Of a DNA stretch of 7,350 nucleotides, positions 1 through 6,212 are shown piece by piece. Made by a program: the position numbers and the translations under genes. The number at the start of each line of letters is the position of its first letter. Position 1 is the first letter of the stretch. Source of the DNA: Flavobacteriia bacterium (GTDB lineage Bacteria; Bacteroidota; Bacteroidia; Flavobacteriales; Flavobacteriaceae); contig DAOUPQ010000094.1 of the NCBI GenBank assembly GCA_030626085.1, positions 1-7,350 on the forward strand, written 5' to 3'. The notes below the pieces were generated by a model. That model was not told where the DNA came from, searched no databases, and saw only the letters and a program-made list of their open reading frames with translations.

Positions 1-908
1 ATCAGAGAAGTTCGCTCCAAATTAACCTTGTCATCCACATTTTTATAATGTAATTCTTGCTGCCATGAGATCCCTTTATATTTAAAAGCTGTTTCAAATA
101 AAAATTGATCTACTTTATATTGTCCGTCAACTCCATCTTCAAAACCAGGTAATTGTCCTCCACCACTTGTTGAAAATTGTGTATATTTACTTGTGTTGGT
201 AACTCCTGCAATAGCAAATGATGAAATAAATTTTTGGTGATTTTTTAAATCTGAACCCGAAAAATTTAATATTTCTCCATTTGGATTCCATTGAAGCCTC
301 AACAAATACATTAAAGTACTATTATCATTAGAAGTTCCACCTCTGCCGGTACCTGAAAAAACGGATGCCCAATAATTAAAATTTGCAGCTCCATTCCCTT
401 TTAAATTTCCATAAAGTGAAACTCCTTGTTGTCTGTCAATTGTAAAAACACTATTGATTATTGATCTTTCTACATCTTGTTGATTTCCTGAAGATATAAT
501 TCTTTCTCTTGAATACCTAGCTTTCCATTGCCCGACTTTTAATTTTAAAAAAGGATATTTTTCAATCATCACTCTAAAATCAAGTAAATTACCCCCAACT
601 AAATCTTGTTCAAAATAAAACTTATAATAGGGCTTATAAATATATCCACCTATTTTTATTCTGGCTCTATTTATTTTAAAATTGGTGCTTTCTTCTGTAA
701 AGTCCTCACCTAATATTGGAAATTCATCCTGTAAATAATTTGCTCTAAACTGACCTCTAAAATCAACTTGAAGTAAATATTTATCTTCAAAAAAATGGAA
801 TTCGAAACCTTTTCCTTTGGTGATATAAAAGTCCTTATTTTCTTCTTGCGAAAAGATTTTCAAAGAGAAAAATATCAATACAAAAAATACAATTGTTTTT
901 TTGAACAA
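1..908 (-). CDS. Phosphate-selective porin O/P-like outer-membrane protein, 3' end outside window
   Basis: Reading leftwards from 908 there is an open frame of 302 codons with no stop that runs off the window edge. The first residues (FKKTIVFFVLIFFSLKIFSQ) are a lysine-led hydrophobic signal peptide ending in a typical Bacteroidetes Ser-Gln cleavage site near residue 20. The mature part has amphipathic beta-strand character rich in Tyr and Phe. It carries the hallmarks of the Porin_O_P (OprP-like) family: a strand around RARIKIGGYIYKPYYKF, then LKLKVGQWKARYSRE, then an ERS...DRQQGVSLYG segment. It should form an outer-membrane beta-barrel for anions or small solutes; the substrate cannot be told from sequence, and phosphate is only the family name. 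The frame upstream of the signal peptide has no ATG, so TTG at 908-906 is the best start, 11 bases after the gldA stop. No terminator is visible between the two, so co-transcription with gldA is likely. Confidence 0.85.
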   Translation of the reverse strand, partial: MFKKTIVFFVLIFFSLKIFSQEENKDFYITKGKGFEFHFFEDKYLLQVDFRGQFRANYLQDEFPILGEDFTEESTNFKINRARIKIGGYIYKPYYKFYFEQDLVGGNLLDFRVMIEKYPFLKLKVGQWKARYSRERIISSGNQQDVERSIINSVFTIDRQQGVSLYGNLKGNGAANFNYWASVFSGTGRGGTSNDNSTLMYLLRLQWNPNGEILNFSGSDLKNHQKFISSFAIAGVTNTSKYTQFSTSGGGQLPGFEDGVDGQYKVDQFLFETAFKYKGISWQQELHYKNVDDKVNLERTSL

Positions 909-919
909 AATATGATGAC

Positions 920-1813
920 TTAATTTGTAAGTGTTTGGAATAAATTTTCTAAACTAGTTGTTTTTTGTTGTAATTGTAATGTTTTTAACCCATTTTCTTG
1001 GGCAAAATCAAATATTTTTGAACGCATATCATTTTTAGTATCAAAAGTTAAATACCAAGTGTTATCAAATACATTTTTTACTGTCTTAATATTTGATATT
1101 TTTTTCAATAACGCTTCTTCTACACCAAGATTAAATTCTACTTCAATAATTTGTTCCTGATTCTCTAATAACTCTTTCAAATTTTTATCAGCAACAATCT
1201 CTCCTTTATTAATTATAATAACCCTGTCACACATTGCTTCAACTTCTTGCATGATGTGCGTTGATAATAAAACCGTTTTGGTTTTGCCAATTTCTTTAAT
1301 TAGATTTCTAATTTCTGCTAATTGATTTGGGTCTAAACCGGTAGTAGGTTCATCTAAAATCAATACTTCAGGATCGTGTAATAATGCAGCTGCCAAACCA
1401 ACCCTTTGTTTGTATCCTTTAGAAAGCTGACTTATTTTTTTATTCTTTTCTGGTTTTAAACCGATTAGATCAATTATTTCATTAATTCTGTTTTTTGAAA
1501 TGTGGTGAATATTTGCATTAAACTGTAAATATTCTTTAATATATAATTCCGTATATAAAGGATTGTGCTCAGACAGATAGCCTACAGATCTTCTAACATT
1601 CAGGGGATTTTGTAAAGTATCAAATCCATTAACTATTATATTTCCACTATTTTGAGAAATATAAGTTGTTATAATTTTCATCATGGTAGATTTTCCCGCT
1701 CCATTTGGCCCTAAAAACCCTACAATTTCTCCGGAATTTATCTCAAAACTAACATCGTTTAATGCTTTTTGATCACCATAGTTTTTAGTAATATTTTGAA
1801 CTAGAATCGACAT
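920..1813 (-). CDS. gldA: GldA-like gliding-motility ABC transporter ATP-binding subunit
   Basis: This is a 297-residue cytoplasmic ABC ATPase of ordinary length for the family. It has Walker A GPNGAGKST at residues 35-43, signature QLSKGYKQR at 129-137, Walker B VLILDEP at 150-156 with D154 and E155, the D-loop GLDP at 159-162, and the switch histidine H186 in STHIMQE. The Q-loop position carries Glu (YLSEHNPLY, E82) instead of Gln. The C-terminal ~80 residues are the regulatory tail common to DrrA/CcmA/GldA-type ATPases. The overall wording (MMKIITTYI, GYLSEHNPLY, LDPNQLAEIRN) matches GldA as I remember it from Flavobacterium. GldA is known to work with the membrane proteins GldF and GldG in an ABC complex required for gliding. 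Neither partner lies here, which fits flavobacteria where gldFG is elsewhere. A Gram-negative ABC exporter ATPase of unknown substrate is the alternative. The start is the ATG at 1813-1811. Confidence 0.85.
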   Translation of the reverse strand: MSILVQNITKNYGDQKALNDVSFEINSGEIVGFLGPNGAGKSTMMKIITTYISQNSGNIIVNGFDTLQNPLNVRRSVGYLSEHNPLYTELYIKEYLQFNANIHHISKNRINEIIDLIGLKPEKNKKISQLSKGYKQRVGLAAALLHDPEVLILDEPTTGLDPNQLAEIRNLIKEIGKTKTVLLSTHIMQEVEAMCDRVIIINKGEIVADKNLKELLENQEQIIEVEFNLGVEEALLKKISNIKTVKNVFDNTWYLTFDTKNDMRSKIFDFAQENGLKTLQLQQKTTSLENLFQTLTN

Positions 1814-2087
1814 TTCTCATTTTTTATAAACACAAAGAAAAAACTTTTTTTAAGAACAATGTGTATATCTTAAATATATTTGCTTAAACAGCTGATCTAA
1901 AAGATACTTTAAATTTTAAGATGTCTTCTTTTGTAGAATTTTGCAACTTTTTAATATGATTGAATAGTAGTATATTATTATTTGGTTTGCAATATTTTGA
2001 ATGAAATTTAAATAATTTGTTAAATATTAGATAAAAATTATTGTAATTTAAAAATATATTTATAAATTTACTGCAGATTTTAAAAAA
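1814..2087. promoter_or_regulatory. Divergent intergenic control region between gldA and the aromatic operon
   Basis: This non-coding stretch separates two divergently transcribed units, so it must hold both promoters. It is extremely AT-rich. I see no tRNA, no convincing open frame, no repeat array and no strong GC-containing hairpin. Several TTTG tetramers occur on the plus strand (1981-1984, 1986-1989, 1996-1999, 2016-2019), the kind of element Bacteroidetes promoters use, but none pairs with a perfect TAnnTTTG box. The best plus-strand guess is TTTG at 1986-1989 with TAATTTG at 2013-2019. That is one base short of the -7 consensus and would place the transcript start about 60 bases before the leader-peptide ATG. 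Confidence 0.5.
1833..1859 (-). promoter_or_regulatory. Weak candidate promoter for gldA
   Basis: On the minus strand a TTG (1859-1857) is followed after 16 bases by TTTCTTTG (1840-1833). The Bacteroidetes sigma consensus is TTTG or TTG near -33 and TAnnTTTG near -7. The -7 box has one mismatch, and the spacing is slightly short. Transcription would start only about 10-15 bases before the gldA ATG. This was found by eye in very AT-rich DNA, so chance matches are easy. Confidence 0.25.
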
Positions 2088-2153
2088 ATGAAAAATTTAT
2101 TTAATTTTTTTACACTTTTTTACTTTTATTTTAGCGATAGGAGCGAGATATGA
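2088..2153 (+). CDS. Phe/Tyr-rich attenuator leader peptide (PheL-like)
   Basis: This is a 21-codon frame, ATG at 2088-2090 and TGA at 2151-2153. Residues 5-15 read FNFFTLFYFYF, so six Phe and two Tyr codons fall within eleven positions (2100-2132). It follows an A-rich run (TAAAAAAATG) typical of Bacteroidetes translation starts. It lies 77 bases upstream of pheA and 32 bases upstream of an intrinsic terminator hairpin. The peptide itself probably has no function. As in E. coli pheL, its translation would measure charged tRNA-Phe (and here perhaps tRNA-Tyr): the ribosome stalls on the aromatic codons when they are scarce. AT-rich DNA readily yields TTT codons, so composition alone is weak evidence. 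The support comes from the combination of a proper start and stop, the aromatic cluster, the terminator and the identity of the downstream genes. Confidence 0.82.
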   Translation: MKNLFNFFTLFYFYFSDRSEI

Positions 2154-2196
2154 TATGTATTTAAGTTAAAACTAAAGATAAACATAAAAAGTCTCG
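2144..2196 (+). promoter_or_regulatory. Candidate antiterminator pairing in the pheA leader
   Basis: CGAGAT at 2144-2149 can pair with GTCTCG at 2191-2196 (five Watson-Crick pairs and one G-U). The second segment is the GC-rich base of the terminator's 5' arm, so the two structures exclude each other. The upstream strand lies within the last leader codons, directly before the TGA at 2151-2153. A ribosome at the stop codon would cover it and let the terminator form; a ribosome stalled on the Phe/Tyr codons further upstream could leave it free. Six pairs are few, and a chance match is possible, so this is inferred from hand pairing only. Confidence 0.5.
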
Positions 2197-2218
2197 AAAT
2201 ATTTCGAGACTTTTTTTT
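2186..2218 (+). terminator. Intrinsic terminator in the pheA leader (attenuator hairpin)
   Basis: Positions 2186-2215 form a perfect 30-base inverted repeat. It folds as a 13-bp stem (2186-2198 with 2203-2215) with an AUAU loop and a GUCUCG/CGAGAC core, followed by an uninterrupted run of eight T (2211-2218). That is a textbook Rho-independent terminator on the plus strand. It ends 12 bases before the pheA ATG. The gene upstream, gldA, runs the other way, so there is no plus-strand gene whose transcript it could end except the leader itself. The natural reading is a conditional terminator that controls entry of RNA polymerase into the aromatic operon. Confidence 0.88.
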
Positions 2219-2230
2219 AGTCAAAAATTT

Positions 2231-3076
2231 ATGAAAGTAGCCATTCAAGGGATTAGAGGATCGTTTCACGATATTGTTGCCAGACAATATTTTAGCAATA
2301 AAATTGAATTGATAGAATGCATGTCGTTTACAGAAATCCCCATTCTGCTAAAAAATGATGTAGTTGATAGTGCAGTGATGGCAATTGAAAACTCTATTGC
2401 AGGAGCCATTTTACCAAATTATGCCTTAATTGATGAGTATAATTTGAATATTGAAGGAGAACTTTATCTGAATATTCACCATAATTTAATGGCATTAAAA
2501 GGGCAGAGACTAAAGGATATCAAAGAAGTTTGGTCGCATCCTATGGCAATTTTGCAATGTAGAAAATTTTTCAGAAATCATCCGGATATTAAATTAATTG
2601 AAGAGAAGGATACTGCCGAAGTTGCTGAAAAGATCCAAACTAAAAGTTTAAAAGGTATTGCTGCAATTGCCAGTAAAGAAGCTGCTCAATTATTTAATTT
2701 AGATATTATTAAAGATGATATTCAAACCATTAAACATAATTCTACTAGATTTTTTATTTTAAAGAAAGGTAAAAATACACCTTATCATGAAAGTAAAATA
2801 GATGGAACAAAAAACAAAGCATCAATAAAATTTATCACCAAACACAACAAAGGAAGTTTAGCGGAAGTTTTAGACATTTTTGCTAAACATGAGATTAATT
2901 TGACTAAGATCCAATCTATGCCAATTATTGATCAACCCTGGAGTTATGCTTTTTTTATTGATCTAATGATAGAAGATTTTAAACTATATGAAAACGCCTT
3001 GCATTTGATCAATAAAAAAGTAAATCATTTACAAATTTTAGGAGAATACCACCAAAACAAGGGATATGAAGTTTGA
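2231..3076 (+). CDS. pheA: Prephenate dehydratase with C-terminal ACT domain
   Basis: This protein converts prephenate to phenylpyruvate, the committed step of phenylalanine synthesis, in the cytoplasm. It has 281 residues, the usual length of a monofunctional PDT-ACT protein. The catalytic part has the N-terminal IQGIRGSF motif (residues 5-12), AIENSIAGAI, SHPMAILQC and the family's NSTRFFIL segment with T172-R173-F174. From about residue 197 an ACT domain follows. G208-S209-L210-A211 and Q228-S229-M230-P231 stand where the Phe-binding GALA and ESRP motifs occur in other PDTs, so feedback inhibition by Phe is likely but with altered motif residues. There is no fused chorismate mutase; that activity sits in the last gene of the operon. 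The ATG at 2231 follows a terminator-type hairpin, so expression is probably attenuated. The 3' end overlaps the aminotransferase gene by 11 bases (3066-3076). Confidence 0.95.
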   Translation: MKVAIQGIRGSFHDIVARQYFSNKIELIECMSFTEIPILLKNDVVDSAVMAIENSIAGAILPNYALIDEYNLNIEGELYLNIHHNLMALKGQRLKDIKEVWSHPMAILQCRKFFRNHPDIKLIEEKDTAEVAEKIQTKSLKGIAAIASKEAAQLFNLDIIKDDIQTIKHNSTRFFILKKGKNTPYHESKIDGTKNKASIKFITKHNKGSLAEVLDIFAKHEINLTKIQSMPIIDQPWSYAFFIDLMIEDFKLYENALHLINKKVNHLQILGEYHQNKGYEV

Positions 3077-4214
3077 AAAAGCAAATAGATTGAAAAATAT
3101 AAAAGAGTATTACTTTTCAACAAAATTAAAAGAGGTGAGATCATTAATCGGTAAGGGTAAACCAATTATTAATTTGGGAATTGGCAGTCCTGATCTACAA
3201 CCACCTCGGGAAGTTATTGAAGCCATATCAAAAGCTTCATTAAATCCAAATAATCATGGATATCAAAGTTATCAGGGTATTCCTGAATTACGGGAATCAA
3301 TAGCCAATTTTTATGAAAAGCACTACAATGTTAAACTAGATAAAGATCATGAAATATTGCCATTGATGGGATCAAAGGAGGGCATTTTACATATTTCAAT
3401 GGCTTTTTTAAATAAAGGAGATCAGGTTTTGATTCCTAATCCAAGTTATCCTACTTATACTTCAGTAACTAAATTGGTGGAAGCAGAACCAATTTTTTAT
3501 AATTTAACGGAAGAAAACAATTGGTTACCAGACTGTAAAGCCTTAGAAAAAATGGATTTATCTAAAGTAAAAATTATGTGGGTAAATTATCCGCACATGC
3601 CAACCGGAACCAATCCAACTGATGAATTGTTTAAAAAATTAATAATATTTGCTAAAAAACATCAAATATTATTGGTGAATGACAATCCGTATAGTTTTAT
3701 TTTAAATGATCATCCAAAGAGCATTTTATCTTTTAAGGGAGCTAAAGAAATTGCCATTGAATTAAATTCTCTTAGTAAGACCTTTAATATGGCCGGATGG
3801 AGAGTTGGTATGGTTTTAGGAAATAAAGAGAATATTAAAAGTATTTTACAAGTTAAAAGTAATATGGATTCAGGAATGTATTTTGGTATTCAAAAAGGAG
3901 CAATTGCTGCTTTAAATCTACCGATAGAATGGTTTAAAAGTATCAATAATATTTATGCAAAGCGTAGAGAAATAGTTTGGAAAATTTGTGATGTTTTGCA
4001 GTGTAGTTATGATAAAAACAGTTCAGGTTTATTTGTTTGGGCGAAAATCCCAAAAGGAAGATCATCAAATGAATTTACAGATAAATTATTATATGATAAA
4101 AATGTTTTTGTTGCTCCGGGAACTGTATTTGGTGAGAATGGTGAAGGTTATATAAGATTTTCAATTTGTGTTGTAGAAGAAAAAATACAAGAAGTATTAA
4201 CAAGAGTATCATGA
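3066..4214 (+). CDS. PLP-dependent class I/II aminotransferase, probably aromatic
   Basis: This is a 382-residue fold-type I aminotransferase. The PLP lysine is K238 in SLSKTFNMAGWRVG, D206 in NDNPY should contact the pyridine nitrogen with a tyrosine three residues later, and R364 in GYIRFSI should bind the substrate carboxylate. Residues 174-181 read NYPHMPTG. The canonical motif is NPTG with Asn before the Pro; here that place is Met (M178). The gene lies between pheA and tyrA, overlapping both (11 bases and a 4-base ATGA). Its inferred job is therefore transamination of phenylpyruvate and 4-hydroxyphenylpyruvate to Phe and Tyr; transamination of prephenate to arogenate is an alternative. 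The fold resembles LL-diaminopimelate and alanine aminotransferases, so sequence alone does not fix the substrate and I give no symbol. Confidence is high for the family, moderate for the role. Confidence 0.92.
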   Translation: MKFEKANRLKNIKEYYFSTKLKEVRSLIGKGKPIINLGIGSPDLQPPREVIEAISKASLNPNNHGYQSYQGIPELRESIANFYEKHYNVKLDKDHEILPLMGSKEGILHISMAFLNKGDQVLIPNPSYPTYTSVTKLVEAEPIFYNLTEENNWLPDCKALEKMDLSKVKIMWVNYPHMPTGTNPTDELFKKLIIFAKKHQILLVNDNPYSFILNDHPKSILSFKGAKEIAIELNSLSKTFNMAGWRVGMVLGNKENIKSILQVKSNMDSGMYFGIQKGAIAALNLPIEWFKSINNIYAKRREIVWKICDVLQCSYDKNSSGLFVWAKIPKGRSSNEFTDKLLYDKNVFVAPGTVFGENGEGYIRFSICVVEEKIQEVLTRVS

Positions 4215-5065
4215 AAAAAATAGCAGTTATCGGATTAGGATTAATAGGGGGCTCTTTAGCTTTAGAGTTAAAAAAAGTAACCTGGGCAACTATTTATGGA
4301 ATAGACAAAAACCCCGATTATCTAGAAAAAGCTTTAGAATTGGGAATTATTTATAAAAAATCAACTATTGATATTGTTAAAGAAGTTGATGTTGTTATCA
4401 TTGCAGTTCCAGTAAATATTATTCCGCATATTACTTTGCAGGTTTTAGATTTGATCGATGACAATACTTTAGTTTTTGATGTTGGTTCAACAAAAGCCAT
4501 TGTTTGTGAAGCTGTAAAGAAGCATCCGAAAAGAGAAAATTTTGTTGCCATTCATCCCATAGCCGGTACAGAATTTTCTGGTCCGGAAGCTGCTATTTAT
4601 GATTTATTTACTGGTAAAGTAAATATTATTTGTGAGCAGAATTTGAGTAAAAAAGAAATGATTGAAAAGGCAGTTTCATTATTTGAAAAATTAAAAATGC
4701 GAAATGTATTTATGGAGTCTGCTAAACAACACGATAAACATATAGCTTATGTTTCTCATCTTTCGCATATCAGTTCATTTATGCTCGGAAAAACTGTTTT
4801 GGAAATTGAAAAAGATGAAAAAAGTATCTTTAATATGGCAGGAAGTGGTTTTGCCTCAACAGTTAGATTGGCAAAGAGTAATCCCGAAACATGGACTCCA
4901 ATTTTTTTACAAAACAAAGAAAGTATATTGGAATCATTAAATGCATACATAGAAAATTTAAATCAGTTCAAAGAAATATTAACTAACGAATCAGCAGAAG
5001 AGGTTTTTACAATGATGCAAAATACAAATCGAATAAAGAGTATTTTAACTGGAATTAAAAATTAA
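4211..5065 (+). CDS. tyrA: Prephenate dehydrogenase
   Basis: This enzyme oxidatively decarboxylates prephenate to 4-hydroxyphenylpyruvate in tyrosine synthesis. It is 284 residues from the ATG at 4211. That start is chosen because MKKIAVIGLGLIGGS begins directly with the Rossmann strand, and ATGA overlaps the aminotransferase stop, a usual translational-coupling arrangement. An in-frame ATG at 4166 would add 15 unrelated residues inside the upstream gene. The N-terminal domain has GLGLIGGS (residues 8-15) and an acidic D32 at the end of strand 2, favouring NAD over NADP. HPIAGTEFSG at 115-124 and HDKHIAYVSHLSH ending at 186 are the TyrA active-site motifs; H115 aligns with the catalytic His of the family. 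There is no ACT domain, so Tyr feedback, if any, is not through one. Confidence 0.94.
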   Translation: MKKIAVIGLGLIGGSLALELKKVTWATIYGIDKNPDYLEKALELGIIYKKSTIDIVKEVDVVIIAVPVNIIPHITLQVLDLIDDNTLVFDVGSTKAIVCEAVKKHPKRENFVAIHPIAGTEFSGPEAAIYDLFTGKVNIICEQNLSKKEMIEKAVSLFEKLKMRNVFMESAKQHDKHIAYVSHLSHISSFMLGKTVLEIEKDEKSIFNMAGSGFASTVRLAKSNPETWTPIFLQNKESILESLNAYIENLNQFKEILTNESAEEVFTMMQNTNRIKSILTGIKN

Positions 5066-5070
5066 AAAAA

Positions 5071-6150
5071 ATGGAAAACACTAATTTTAGAGCATGGTTA
5101 GAAAACATGCAATTGAGTCATCCTTTGGTAATTGCAGGCCCATGTAGTGCCGAAACAGAAAAACAGGTTTTAGATGTGGCTCACGAATTAAAAAATACAG
5201 ATGTTACCATTTTTAGAGCAGGAGTTTGGAAACCAAGAACGCGCCCTGGAACTTTTGAAGGTAACGGAGCTAAAGCTTTACCTTGGCTACATAAGGTAAA
5301 AGAGGAAACGGGTTTGTTAACCGCCATTGAAGTAGCCAATGCACAACATGCAAAACTTGCTTTGGAATTTGATATTGATGTTTTATGGATAGGAGCAAGA
5401 ACTACTGTTAATCCTTTTGCAGTTCAAGAAATAGCTGAAGCATTAAGAGATACTGATAAAATTGTGTTGGTAAAAAATCCTATAAATCCTGATTTAGAAT
5501 TATGGATTGGTGCCATAGAGAGATTTCTTAAAATGGGCGTTAAAAACTTAGGTGCTATTCACCGTGGTTTTTCATTTTTTGGAAAATCAAAATATAGAAA
5601 TATTCCTAGTTGGCAAATTCCGATTGATCTAAAAAACAGATATCCTTCATTACCGATAATCAATGATCCATCACATATTAGTGGAAACAGAGAATTGATT
5701 TCTGAAGTGTCTCAAACTGCCTTAGATTTAAAATTTGATGGATTTATGATTGAAACACATTGTAATCCTGATGAAGCGTGGAGTGATGCAAAGCAACAGA
5801 TTAAACCAAAGCGTTTGATAGAAATAATGGACGATTTAAAAGTGAGAAAACCCAGATTTGAAAATGAAGAATATATTTCAAAATTAAATGCTTTTCGCCA
5901 GGAGATTAATGAAAAAGATGATCAATTGATAGAAACTCTATCAGAAAGGATGAAAATTGTTGAAAGCATAGGAATGTCAAAAAGAGAAAGTAATGTTGCA
6001 GTTTTACAAAATACAAGATGGCAAGAGATTTTACAAAACATGGTAGACAAAGGTTTAGATCAGGGTTTAACACAAGCATTTATTGAAAAAATATTTAAAG
6101 CAATTCATCAAGAATCAATAGTTCACCAAGAAAAAATTATTAATGGATAA
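5071..6150 (+). CDS. Bifunctional DAHP synthase (type I-beta) / chorismate mutase
   Basis: Residues 1 to about 257 are a type I-beta DAHP synthase condensing phosphoenolpyruvate with erythrose 4-phosphate, the first shikimate step. Motifs are AGPCSAE (22-28), KPRTRPGTFEG (54-64), IHRGFSFFG, NDPSH and IETHCNPDEAWSDAKQQ. Metal ligands expected for the family are all present: C25, H202, E228 and D239. Residues from about 262 to 355 are a helical AroQ-type chorismate mutase. R276, R293, K304, R316 and Q353 keep exactly the spacing of R11, R28, K39, R51 and Q88 in E. coli AroQ. The place of E52 is W317. There is no N-terminal ferredoxin-like regulatory domain; in the homologous Prevotella enzyme the C-terminal mutase is known to give allosteric control by prephenate. 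The gene begins 5 bases after tyrA and ends the operon. It is the window's only chorismate mutase, so it supplies prephenate to PheA and TyrA. The usual symbol is aroG or aroF with a CM label; I leave it blank. Confidence 0.94.
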   Translation: MENTNFRAWLENMQLSHPLVIAGPCSAETEKQVLDVAHELKNTDVTIFRAGVWKPRTRPGTFEGNGAKALPWLHKVKEETGLLTAIEVANAQHAKLALEFDIDVLWIGARTTVNPFAVQEIAEALRDTDKIVLVKNPINPDLELWIGAIERFLKMGVKNLGAIHRGFSFFGKSKYRNIPSWQIPIDLKNRYPSLPIINDPSHISGNRELISEVSQTALDLKFDGFMIETHCNPDEAWSDAKQQIKPKRLIEIMDDLKVRKPRFENEEYISKLNAFRQEINEKDDQLIETLSERMKIVESIGMSKRESNVAVLQNTRWQEILQNMVDKGLDQGLTQAFIEKIFKAIHQESIVHQEKIING

Positions 6151-6172
6151 ATTTTATTTTAAATATTTCACG

Positions 6173-6201
6173 AAACCTGTCTATCTTTAGACAGGTTTTT
6201 T
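6173..6201 (+). terminator. Intrinsic terminator of the aromatic operon
   Basis: AAACCTGTCTA at 6173-6183 pairs perfectly with TAGACAGGTTT at 6188-6198 around a TCTT loop, and the T-run continues to 6201. It lies 22 bases after the DAHP synthase stop and closes the operon before the glycosyltransferase. Because the stem begins with AAA, the reverse strand has only a short T-run, so it mainly acts on the plus strand. Confidence 0.9.
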
Positions 6202-6212
6202 AATTTATTAAT

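Noticed and set aside
1905..1920. AT-only near-palindrome around CTTTAAATTTTAAG
   Set aside because: It is imperfect, contains almost no G or C, and such matches are expected by chance in this DNA.
2020..2218. T-box or metabolite riboswitch in the pheA leader
   Set aside because: No T-box core sequence or specifier-loop architecture is visible, and T-boxes are not typical of Bacteroidetes; the short Phe-rich frame explains the leader better.
4166..4210. Earlier in-frame ATG for tyrA, adding 15 residues
   Set aside because: The extra residues (MCCRRKNTRSINKSI) lie inside the aminotransferase gene and precede a complete Rossmann start; the ATG at 4211 gives the usual 4-base overlap and family length.
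4351..4551. 66-codon open frame on the minus strand inside tyrA
   Set aside because: It is antisense to conserved tyrA coding sequence and shows no recognisable domain.
4749..4950. Two open frames of about 64 codons, one on each strand, inside tyrA
   Set aside because: Both overlap well-conserved tyrA codons in other frames and have no family resemblance.
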